From assembly GCF_028207065.1 (NCBI RefSeq), contig NZ_JAQLFP010000040.1, positions 1 through 13,951 of the forward strand: 13,951 nt of DNA, in the 5' to 3' direction. Below the pieces are notes generated by a model that saw only the letters and a list, made by a program, of their open reading frames with translations, was not told the DNA's origin and did no database searches. Below, piece by piece: positions 1 through 6,287 of this stretch. Position numbers and translations under genes: made by a program. Position 1 is the first letter of the stretch, and every line of letters starts with the position of its first letter. The DNA comes from Collinsella aerofaciens. Lineage in GTDB: Bacteria > Actinomycetota > Coriobacteriia > Coriobacteriales > Coriobacteriaceae.

Positions 1-31
1 CCCGTTCTGCTCCTTCGGAGCTACGAACGGG
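1..31. repeat. Two-step hairpin at the left edge
   Basis: CCCGTTC (1-7) pairs with GAACGGG (25-31). Nested inside, GCTCC (9-13) pairs with GGAGC (17-21) around a TTC loop. No T-run follows on the plus strand, and the minus-strand continuation is outside the window, so a terminator role cannot be judged. It may be part of a larger structure cut by the window edge. Confidence 0.4.
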
Positions 32-112
32 GGCGCTTCTGGTCTGCGGAGTGTTTTCAAAAACCAAGCCCGGTCCCGGCCTGCGGTAACGTTGCTGGCG
101 GTTCTTGGGCAT
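1..112 (-). CDS. Possible 5' part of a gene running off the left edge (unrecognised)
   Basis: An open frame begins with ATG at 112 on the minus strand and is still open at base 1 (about 37 codons). It starts M-P-K-N-R-Q-Q-R-Y and is rich in Arg, Pro and Ser. It lies 47 bases beyond the stop of the metalloregulator and would be co-transcribed with it. I do not recognise the product. Against it: the nearest SD-like run (AAGGAA) is about 17 bases before the ATG, too far, and a hairpin at 1-31 falls inside the frame. It could be a real short N-terminus or chance openness in GC-rich spacer. Confidence 0.25.
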   Translation of the reverse strand, partial: MPKNRQQRYRRPGPGLVFENTPQTRSAPVRSSEGAER

Positions 113-159
113 CGCTTGCTGGCGGGGTTCCTTGTCTGAGTTGGACTTGGTTGGCGGGG

Positions 160-537
160 CTACTGGTCCCGGTCGCTGTCCCGTCCCAGCATCGCCCTCA
201 GCTTCTCAAAGCTTTCCTCGCTCAGGCAGTGCTCCATGTGGCAGCCCTCTTGCGACGCGACCTCAGCCGAAACACCCGCATCCTCCAGCAGCCCCACGAA
301 AAAGCAGTGACGCTCCCACATTTGGCGAGCGACCTCCAGCCCTCGCTCTGTCAGATGAACATCTCGTTTGCCCATTTCGACATAGCCGTTGCTTTCCAGC
401 GTCGCCATGGCCTTGGAAACGCTCGCCTTGGTTACGCCGAGATACTCCGCAACGTCGATCGAGCGCACGATGACCTGACGTTCCGATAGAACGTAGATCG
501 ATTCGAGATAGTCTTCTCCGGATTCACGTAGGGCCAT
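160..537 (-). CDS. DtxR/MntR-family metal-dependent transcriptional regulator
   Basis: A 125-residue repressor of the DtxR/MntR family, which binds Fe2+ or Mn2+ and shuts off metal-uptake genes. Residues 1-65 form the winged helix (recognition region around S-I-D-V-A-E-Y-L-G-V-T-K-A-S-V-S-K, wing near V-H-L-T). Residues 68-120 form the dimerisation and metal-binding part. It lacks the C-terminal SH3-like domain of long DtxR proteins, so it is MntR-sized (MntR is about 142). Aligned by eye to MntR, likely ligands are Asp9, Glu12, His77, Cys99, Glu102 and His103; Cys99 replaces the Glu of MntR and matches Cys102 of DtxR. The start at 537 is chosen because GAAAGGCGG sits just upstream and the family N-terminus begins there; an in-frame start at 690 would add 51 residues read from promoter DNA. 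The upstream GTTAGCC dyads suggest autoregulation. Whether Fe or Mn is sensed is open. Confidence 0.88.
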   Translation of the reverse strand: MALRESGEDYLESIYVLSERQVIVRSIDVAEYLGVTKASVSKAMATLESNGYVEMGKRDVHLTERGLEVARQMWERHCFFVGLLEDAGVSAEVASQEGCHMEHCLSEESFEKLRAMLGRDSDRDQ

Positions 538-562
538 GGGCCGCCTTTCGCGATGATTGCTA

Positions 563-644
563 GTTAGCCTTTGGATACTTTCCACGGCTAACTTTACCGC
601 AAAAGTTGCCCATGTCTTACTACTTTGTCTAAAAGTTAGCCGTG
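563..644. promoter_or_regulatory. Putative metalloregulator operator cluster
   Basis: Three copies of GTTAGCC or its complement lie upstream of the DtxR/MntR gene: 563-569 (plus), 586-592 (as GGCTAAC) and 635-641 (plus). The first two form a dyad. CACGGCTAACTTT (583-595) is the exact reverse complement of 632-644, a 13-bp repeat. A third dyad lies at 586-610: GGCTAACTTT against AAAGTTGCC, with a one-base slip. DtxR/IdeR boxes are built from TTAGG/GGCTAA-like half-sites, so binding by the adjacent regulator is a reasonable inference. No clear -35/-10 pair was found among them. Confidence 0.5.
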
Positions 645-665
645 TTTCACAAAACGTGCGGGACG

Positions 666-702
666 AAAACAAAATGGGGACGCCCCGCAAGGAGTGTCCC
701 CA
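666..702 (-). terminator. Rho-independent terminator of the ABC-F/HAD operon
   Basis: Read on the minus strand, TGGGGAC pairs with GTCCCCA (702-696 with 681-675) around a 14-base GC-rich loop, followed at once by TTTTGTTTT (674-666). It lies 23 bases past the HAD stop codon and before the metalloregulator operator cluster, so it separates the two transcription units. Confidence 0.7.
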
Positions 703-724
703 GGTGCCAGGTGCCGGCCCGCAG

Positions 725-1495
725 TTACATCAATCCAAAGTGCTTCGCGGCGTTGCAGATGCCGTCGTCGTCCACGGCGGTCGTCACGTAGGTCGCTGCA
801 GCCTTCACCGTGTCCTGCGCGTTGCCCATGGCCACGCTCGTGCCCACGGCGGAAAACATCGACAGGTCGTTCTCGCCATCGCCAAAGGCAATCGCCTCGC
901 TCGCATCGATGCCCAGGCGCTCCAGCGTCGCCGCCACGCCCAGGTCCTTACCGCCGTTGGCAGGGATAATGTCGCAGAACAAATCACACCAGCGCGTAGT
1001 GAGAGAATGCGCCACCGCATCGGTCACGATATGCTCGTCGGCCGGGTCCACAAAGGCGCAGAACTGGTAGACCGGTGCGTCAAAGGCGTGCTCAAACGGC
1101 TCCTCGTGGTAGACAATCCCCGCGTTGCTTCCGGCCGTCACCACGCGCTCGGACAGGCGGTTCACAAACGAGTTCTCGCCCTGCATGCACAGCGAGTCGT
1201 AGCGCCCCTGCGCCACCTGGTCCACAATCACCGCGACGTCGTCCGGATCGATCGGGCAGCTGCGGTAAACGCCCTCGGCATCAAAACAGTGCTGGCCCGA
1301 AAGCGTAATGTACGCATCCCAACCCAAGTCGAGCAGCCAATCGGACATCTGGTAGGTCGGGCGACCCGTGGCGATCACGCACGCAATCCCCTGCTCGTGA
1401 AAACTGTCGAGCACCTGCCGCGCCGACGCCGGGATCCGGTGCGTCTTAAAGCTCAGCAGCGTGCCGTCGATATCGAAAAACGCAGCCTTGATCAT
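725..1495 (-). CDS. Cof-type HAD-superfamily phosphatase
   Basis: A 256-residue cytosolic HAD hydrolase of the Cof/YidA type (class IIB cap), which removes phosphate from sugar phosphates or other small phosphometabolites; the substrate cannot be told from sequence. Motif I is D-I-D-G-T (Asp8 nucleophile, Asp10 acid/base). Motif II is A-T-G-R (42-45), motif III is Lys183 in G-G-K-D-L-G, and motif IV is G-D-G-E-N-D-L-S-M (205-213), the Mg2+ site. The cap domain occupies roughly 85-180. Length is normal for the subfamily (250-290). The ATG at 1495 lies 6 bases after the stop of the ABC-F gene, with GAGGAG/ACGAGG just upstream, so the two are almost certainly co-transcribed and translationally coupled. 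A functional link to the ABC-F protein is not implied by the sequence. Confidence 0.9.
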   Translation of the reverse strand: MIKAAFFDIDGTLLSFKTHRIPASARQVLDSFHEQGIACVIATGRPTYQMSDWLLDLGWDAYITLSGQHCFDAEGVYRSCPIDPDDVAVIVDQVAQGRYDSLCMQGENSFVNRLSERVVTAGSNAGIVYHEEPFEHAFDAPVYQFCAFVDPADEHIVTDAVAHSLTTRWCDLFCDIIPANGGKDLGVAATLERLGIDASEAIAFGDGENDLSMFSAVGTSVAMGNAQDTVKAAATYVTTAVDDDGICNAAKHFGLM

Positions 1496-1501
1496 CCTCG
1501 T

Positions 1502-3361
1502 CTACTCCTCGCCCTCGAGCTTCTCGCTCGCCTCGAGCCACGCCATCTCCAACTCGTCCATGGCGGCGTGGGCCTCGTCGATCTTTGCCTGCTGCTCGCC
1601 GAGCGCGGTGTAGTTGGTCGGATCGACCTGGGCCATGGCGGCCTCGGCCTCCTCCACGCGGGCGCGCTGCGTCTCCATCTTGCGCTCGAGCGAGCTCACC
1701 TCACGGCGAAGCTTTTGACGTTCGGCGTTGGAAAGGCCGTTGGGCTGACCGCTCGACTTGGGCTTTTCGGCCGCAGCCGCCGCGGCACCGGTGTCGAACG
1801 TGCCGGTCTTGGCGCTCGGCGCGCCCACGGGCTCGCCCTCGGCCGTGGCGTTGCACAGGCGCAGGTACTGGTCGACGCCGCCGGGCATATGCGTAAGATG
1901 GCCATCGAGCAGTGCCCACTGCTGGTCGGTCACGCGCTCCATGAGGAAACGGTCGTGCGTCACCAGAATCAGCGTGCCGGGCCAGCCGTCGAGCAGATCC
2001 TCGACAATCGCGAGCATGTCGGTATCCAGGTCGTTGCCGGGCTCGTCCAGGATGAGTACGTTGGGCTCGTCCAGGATCGTCAGCAGCAGAGACAGGCGAC
2101 GGCGCTGGCCGCCCGAAAGATCGCCGATGCGGCTCCAGAGCTGCTGCGTCGTAAAGCCCAGACGCTCGCAGAGCTTCTCGGGCGAAGTCTCCTTGCCGTC
2201 GATGACGTAGTACTTCTTATAGTGGCTGAGCACCTCGCGGATCGTGTCGCCCATGTAGGGCTCGAGCTCCTCGAGCTGCTGCGACAGCACGCCAAAGCGC
2301 ACCGTCTGGCCGATCTTCACGCGGCCGCGCAGGGGCGCGATCTTGCCCTGAATCACGTCGAGTAGCGTCGACTTGCCGGCACCGTTCTCACCCAAAAGAC
2401 CATAGCGGTCGCCCGCACCGATGAGCCAGGTCACGTCGGAGAGCACCTGCTTGGGCGCGCCGTCGGTATCCGTATAGCCGGCGTCCACGTCGACCACGTC
2501 GATAACCTGCTTGCCCAGGCGGCTCACGGCCAGGCGCTTGAGCTCCAGCTCGTCACGCACGGGCGGCACGTCGGCAATCAGCTCGCGGGCGGCCTCCACG
2601 CGAAACTTAGGCTTGGTGGAACGGGCCTGGGCGCCGCGGCTCAGCCACGCGAGCTCCTTGCGCGCCATGTTGCGACGGCGCTCCTCGGTGACGGCGGCCA
2701 TGCGGTCGCGCTCCACGCGCTGCAGGATGTAGGCCGAGTAACCACCCTCGAAGGGGTCGACCTGGCCGTCGTGGACCTCCCACATGCTGGTGCAGACCTC
2801 GTCCAAGAACCAGCGGTCGTGCGTGACCACGAGCATCGCGCCCTGACCGCGCTGCCAGCGGGCCTTTAAGTGACGCGCGAGCCAGTTGATGGTGCGCATG
2901 TCCAGGTGGTTGGTGGGCTCGTCGAGCATGAGCACGTCGTAGTCGCCGATCAACAGGCGCGCGAGGTCCACACGACGGCGCTGGCCGCCCGAAAGCTCGC
3001 CCACCGTGCCCTCCCAGGGCACATCGCTAATGAGGCCGGCGAGGATCTGGCGTGTGCGGGGGCTCGACGCCCACTCGTACTCGGGCATGTCGCCCACGAC
3101 GGCATGATGCACGGTATCGGTGTCGACAAGCTGGTCCTTTTGGCCGAGCAGACCGATCGTCGTGCCGCGGCGGTGCGTCACGCGGCCATCGTCGGGCTCC
3201 AGCGTGCCGGCGAGCACGCTCAGCAGCGTCGACTTGCCGTCGCCGTTTTTACCGACAATACCAATGCGGTCGCCCTCGCCCACGCCGAGCGTCACGCTAT
3301 CGAAAATATGCTTGGTGGGAAACTCTAGGCTGATGGAATCGCATCCCAAAAGAATCGCCAT
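1502..3361 (-). CDS. ABC-F family ATPase, Uup-like (ribosome-associated)
   Basis: A 619-residue soluble protein with two ABC ATPase domains and no membrane segments. ABC-F proteins act on the ribosome near the E-site; Uup-type members also have a C-terminal coiled coil. Domain 1: Walker A G-K-N-G-D-G-K-S-T (37-45), signature L-S-G-G-Q (123-127), Walker B V-L-M-L-D-E (143-148). Domain 2: Walker A 324-332, signature 415-419, Walker B V-L-I-L-D-E (435-440) followed by P-G-N-D-L-D. The linker at 215-265 is charged and Arg-rich. An Ala/Gly-rich spacer (505-545) leads to a heptad-like helical hairpin (545-615), the Uup-type C-terminus. The start at 3361 has AAGGAG 8-9 bases upstream and gives the family N-terminus; a start at 3517 would add 52 residues of no known domain. 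It heads a two-gene operon with the HAD phosphatase. Housekeeping Uup is more likely than antibiotic resistance, but the latter cannot be excluded. Confidence 0.92.
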   Translation of the reverse strand: MAILLGCDSISLEFPTKHIFDSVTLGVGEGDRIGIVGKNGDGKSTLLSVLAGTLEPDDGRVTHRRGTTIGLLGQKDQLVDTDTVHHAVVGDMPEYEWASSPRTRQILAGLISDVPWEGTVGELSGGQRRRVDLARLLIGDYDVLMLDEPTNHLDMRTINWLARHLKARWQRGQGAMLVVTHDRWFLDEVCTSMWEVHDGQVDPFEGGYSAYILQRVERDRMAAVTEERRRNMARKELAWLSRGAQARSTKPKFRVEAARELIADVPPVRDELELKRLAVSRLGKQVIDVVDVDAGYTDTDGAPKQVLSDVTWLIGAGDRYGLLGENGAGKSTLLDVIQGKIAPLRGRVKIGQTVRFGVLSQQLEELEPYMGDTIREVLSHYKKYYVIDGKETSPEKLCERLGFTTQQLWSRIGDLSGGQRRRLSLLLTILDEPNVLILDEPGNDLDTDMLAIVEDLLDGWPGTLILVTHDRFLMERVTDQQWALLDGHLTHMPGGVDQYLRLCNATAEGEPVGAPSAKTGTFDTGAAAAAAEKPKSSGQPNGLSNAERQKLRREVSSLERKMETQRARVEEAEAAMAQVDPTNYTALGEQQAKIDEAHAAMDELEMAWLEASEKLEGEE

Positions 3362-3396
3362 ATGCCCTGCTCCTTCGTAGAAATTCAACGTTGTCC

Positions 3397-3405
3397 ATGA
3401 TAGCA
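3397..3405 (-). promoter_or_regulatory. Extended -10 promoter candidate for the ABC-F operon
   Basis: The minus strand reads TGC-TATCAT, an extended -10 (TGn plus a 5/6 hexamer match), about 36 bases before the ABC-F ATG. No good -35 is visible, which fits an extended -10 promoter. Confidence 0.4.
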
Positions 3406-3421
3406 GCGAGCCCCACCCCAA

Positions 3422-3456
3422 ACCACCACGAAGGTGCCTGTCCCCTTTGTGGTGGT
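3422..3456. repeat. Intergenic 13-bp hairpin, possible dispersed repeat
   Basis: ACCACCACGAAGG (3422-3434) pairs with CCTTTGTGGTGGT (3444-3456), with one G.T pair, around the loop TGCCTGTCC. The single deviation (G3430 with T3448) is a wobble only in plus-strand RNA. It sits between the pst terminator and the ABC-F promoter and has no T-run after it, so it does not look like a simple terminator. The AGGTGCCTGTC motif across the arm and loop recurs in reverse near 11589-11599. Confidence 0.6.
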
Positions 3457-3473
3457 CGATTCGGTCGCAGAGT

Positions 3474-3510
3474 AAAAAGGCGGGCCATCTCGCAAAAGAG
3501 ATGACCCGCC
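3474..3510 (-). terminator. Rho-independent terminator of the pst operon
   Basis: On the minus strand GGCGGGTCATCTC pairs with GAGATGGCCCGCC (13 positions, one G.U) around the loop TTTTGC, followed directly by TTTTT. The only deviation is G.U on the minus strand and C.A on the plus strand, so it is built for minus-strand RNA. It lies 56 bases past the pstB stop. Confidence 0.9.
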
Positions 3511-3566
3511 TCTCCAATCAGTCCCGTGGCGACCGTGGCCGCCGCGGGCCTCAAGCATGTCCCGGA

Positions 3567-4439
3567 CTAGGAGAACATGCCGGTGAGGTAATCATTCAGC
3601 CGCTTATCCTTGGGCCGTTGGAAAATCTCGTCGGTCTCGTCGTACTCGACCATATCGCCCATGTAGAAGAACGCCGTGCGGTTGGACACGCGCGACGCCT
3701 GTTCCATGTTGTGCGTCACGATGACGATGGCGCGGTCGGCAACGATCGATGACATCAGGTCCTCAATCGCCAGCGTCGAGATGGGGTCGAGCGCCGAGCA
3801 GGGCTCGTCAAACAGGATCACGTCGGGGTTGAGCGCCAGCGTGCGCGCAATGCACAGACGTTGCTGCTGACCGCCCGAAAGCGCGTAGGCGCTCTTGTCG
3901 AGCTTGTCCTTGACCTCGTCCCACAGCGCCGCGCCGCGTAGGCTCTCCTCGACCATGCGATCGAGCTCGTCACGGTCGGTGATGCCGTGGCGCTTGGGCG
4001 CAAACGTGATGTTGTCGCGAATAGACTTGCGGAAGGGGTTGGGCTGCTGGAACACCATGCCAATGGAGCGACGCAGCTCGTAGGTGTTCTCGGTCCTGGT
4101 GTTCACGTTGCGCCCGCGGTAGTTGATCTCGCCCTCCACGCGGCAGCCGCGAATCTCGCGATTCATCAGGTTGAGGCTGCGCAAGAAGGTCGACTTACCG
4201 CAGCCCGAAGGCCCGATGAGCGCTGTGATCTCACCCTTGTGGAAGTCGAGCGACGTGTTGTGCAGCGCATGGTGGTCGCCATAGTACACATTGACGTCCT
4301 TGGTGGAGAGCGCGACCTCGTCGCTCACGGCCTTGCCGCTCACGCGAACGCGCTTCTCGCTCTCCCCCACGCTCGACAAAAAGTCCTGGGTCTCGGACGT
4401 GACTACCTCGGTTGCGGGCGTTGCATTTATCTCGCTCAT
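3567..4439 (-). CDS. pstB: Phosphate ABC transporter ATP-binding protein PstB
   Basis: The 290-residue ATPase that powers high-affinity phosphate import on the inner face of the membrane with PstA and PstC. Walker A is G-P-S-G-C-G-K-S-T (76-84), the Q-loop is at Gln131 (V-F-Q-Q-P-N-P-F), the signature is L-S-G-G-Q-Q-Q-R (187-194), Walker B is V-I-L-F-D-E-P (207-213), and the switch is His243. The PstB-typical C-S-A-L-D-P-I and T-H-N-M-E-Q-A segments are present. Residues 1-40 are a polar extension not needed for the fold (PstB is usually 250-260 residues). The start at 4439 overlaps the pstA stop by 4 bases (ATGA), indicating translational coupling. It is the last gene of the operon; a terminator follows and no phoU is found downstream. 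Confidence 0.97.
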   Translation of the reverse strand: MSEINATPATEVVTSETQDFLSSVGESEKRVRVSGKAVSDEVALSTKDVNVYYGDHHALHNTSLDFHKGEITALIGPSGCGKSTFLRSLNLMNREIRGCRVEGEINYRGRNVNTRTENTYELRRSIGMVFQQPNPFRKSIRDNITFAPKRHGITDRDELDRMVEESLRGAALWDEVKDKLDKSAYALSGGQQQRLCIARTLALNPDVILFDEPCSALDPISTLAIEDLMSSIVADRAIVIVTHNMEQASRVSNRTAFFYMGDMVEYDETDEIFQRPKDKRLNDYLTGMFS

Positions 4440-5362
4440 TCGGCCGTCATCCTCCTTGCCAGTTGCTTGCCCACGATACGGGCGACTACGTTAAACAGCA
4501 GCACGCAAATCATCAGCAGCGCCGCGGTGCCCCAAACGATCTGCTGTGCCTCGGGGCTCCCCTCGCCGTAAATCTTGTAGATGTGCACGGCGAGCGACTC
4601 ACCGGGGCGGAACACGTTCCAGGCGCAGGTGGGACTCGACAGGTTAAAGCTCAAGAAGTTCAGGCGCACCGGCGAGCTCATGCCCGAGGTAAAGAGCAGC
4701 GCCGCGGCCTCGCCAAACACGCGGCCGGCCGAAAGCACGATGCCGGTCACGATGGCAGGCATGGCCTCGGGGATCAGGATGTGCAGCGTGGCCTCCCAGC
4801 GGGTAAGGCCCATGGCCAGGCACGCATCGCGCTGGGCCTGCGGCACGTCCTCGAGCGCCTGCTGAATCACGCGCACCAGAATGGGGATGTTGAACATGGT
4901 GAGCGCGACGGCGCCGGAGATGATGGAGTACTTCCAGCCCAGCTGCACCGAGAACACCAGAAAGCCGAACATGCCGACGACGATGGACGGCAGCGAGGAC
5001 AGTGTCTCGATGGCGGTGGAGGCGATGTCGCGGATAGGGCCGTTCGGCGCGTACTCAACCAGAAAGACCGCTCCGCCCAGACTGATGGGCACCGAGATGA
5101 CCAGAGTGATCAGCAGCAGGTAGAACGAGTCGAATAGCTGGTAGAGCACGCCGCCTTGGGTTCCGTTGGCGCGCGCGGGCTGCGTGAGAAACCCCGGCTG
5201 GAACAGCATCGAGACGCCCTCGAACAGGATATAGGCCACCATGGAGATGACGATGAGCATGACGATGGCGACGATTGCCGTCAGCACGCCCGTGGCGATG
5301 CGGTCCTGCCTTTGGACCCGCCCGAGTCTCGTCTCGTCGATATGGATGCGCGTGCTAGCCAC
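4436..5362 (-). CDS. pstA: Phosphate ABC transporter permease PstA
   Basis: A 308-residue integral membrane permease forming the phosphate channel with PstC. Hydrophobic segments are near 24-48, 76-100, 122-140, 146-163, 202-225 and 276-296, giving six helices. The EAA-type cytoplasmic loop that docks on PstB lies about 170-200 (E-D-V-P-Q-A-Q-R-D-A-C-L-A-M-G-L-T-R-W-E). The S-L-P-S-I-V-V-G-M-F-G stretch at 123-133 is typical of PstA. Length is normal. Its start lies within the last codons of pstC (8-base overlap) and its stop overlaps the pstB start, so the three genes are tightly coupled. Confidence 0.96.
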   Translation of the reverse strand: MASTRIHIDETRLGRVQRQDRIATGVLTAIVAIVMLIVISMVAYILFEGVSMLFQPGFLTQPARANGTQGGVLYQLFDSFYLLLITLVISVPISLGGAVFLVEYAPNGPIRDIASTAIETLSSLPSIVVGMFGFLVFSVQLGWKYSIISGAVALTMFNIPILVRVIQQALEDVPQAQRDACLAMGLTRWEATLHILIPEAMPAIVTGIVLSAGRVFGEAAALLFTSGMSSPVRLNFLSFNLSSPTCAWNVFRPGESLAVHIYKIYGEGSPEAQQIVWGTAALLMICVLLFNVVARIVGKQLARRMTAE

Positions 5363-6263
5363 GAGCCTTCGCCCCCTTGCGGCCGATAAGGTGGATGATC
5401 AGGATGAAGATGAGGCTCATGCCCATCAGCAGCAGACCGAGCGCCCACAGAACATCGTCCTGGGCCGAGCCCTCGGCATAGACTGCCATAGACGTGGTGA
5501 GCGTGGTGGTGATGGTGGACGCCGGCGACAGCAGCGACGTCGGCATGGCCTCGATGCCGCCGATAACCATGCGCACAGCGAGCGTTTCGCCAAAGGCGCG
5601 GGTCATACCGAGGATGACCGCGGTCATGAGCGACGGCATGGCAGACTTGAGTACCACGTGCCAGATGGTCTGCCAGCGGGTATAGCCCAGAGCAAGCGAA
5701 CCCTGACGGTAGCTGTCGGGCACGGCGCGCAGGCCATCGACCGAAAGGGTGGTCATCGTCGGCAGGATCATGACGGCCAGCACGATGGCGCCAGGCAGGA
5801 TGCCCAGGCCCGTACTCACGTGGAAAACGCTCTTCATAAGGCCGACGACCACGTGAAAACCGATCAGGCCAAAGACGACCGAGGGAATACCGGTCAAAAG
5901 CTCAATGAGCGGCTGAAAGACCTTGGAACCAAACTTAGGGCTAATCTCGACCGCAAAGATGGCAGAGCCGATGGCGATGGGCAGCGCGATGAGCGCGGAG
6001 AGCACCATGACCGCAAACGAGGTGACGATCAGAGGCAGGGCGCCGGTGTAAGGCAGACCGTTTTCGGCTGTGTTGGCCAGGTCCCACTTGGTGCCGGTGA
6101 AGAACTCGACGACCGAAACGCCATCCTTGAAAAAAGCCGAGAGGCCCTTTTGGGCGACCATAAAGATGAGCGCGGCAACGACAAGCGTCACGAGCGCTAC
6201 GCACGCGCCCGTGACGCCCAGGCCCACGTTCTCAAGGTCGCGCTTTGGCAGCTGTTTTGCCAT
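5355..6263 (-). CDS. pstC: Phosphate ABC transporter permease PstC
   Basis: A 302-residue partner permease of PstA. Six hydrophobic segments fall near 14-38, 73-98, 117-143, 154-174, 209-236 and 268-293. The G-I-P-S-V-V-F-G-L-I-G-F motif at 125-136 and the EAA loop at about 180-210 (V-P-D-S-Y-R-Q-G-S-L-A-L-G-Y-T-R-W) are typical of PstC. Assignment as PstC rather than PstA rests on family features and its place directly after pstS. The ATG at 6263 has GGAAAGG upstream in a 24-base gap after the pstS stop. The 3' end overlaps pstA by 8 bases. Confidence 0.95.
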   Translation of the reverse strand: MAKQLPKRDLENVGLGVTGACVALVTLVVAALIFMVAQKGLSAFFKDGVSVVEFFTGTKWDLANTAENGLPYTGALPLIVTSFAVMVLSALIALPIAIGSAIFAVEISPKFGSKVFQPLIELLTGIPSVVFGLIGFHVVVGLMKSVFHVSTGLGILPGAIVLAVMILPTMTTLSVDGLRAVPDSYRQGSLALGYTRWQTIWHVVLKSAMPSLMTAVILGMTRAFGETLAVRMVIGGIEAMPTSLLSPASTITTTLTTSMAVYAEGSAQDDVLWALGLLLMGMSLIFILIIHLIGRKGAKARG

Positions 6264-6287
6264 TGCAAACCTTTCCGGGGCGATTAC

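Noticed and set aside
55..75. Run GGTTTTTG on the minus strand after a GC-rich stretch as a terminator for the metalloregulator
   Set aside because: The best stem before it is five pairs with a wobble (AGGCC/GGCTT), too weak to call.
557..2365. A 602-codon plus-strand open frame
   Set aside because: Antisense to the HAD phosphatase and the ABC-F gene. The product is Arg/His/Leu-rich without motifs.
1502..3361. ABC-F protein as an antibiotic-resistance factor
   Set aside because: The C-terminal coiled-coil hairpin and linker look Uup-like, and no resistance or mobile genes are nearby. It cannot be excluded but is unsupported.
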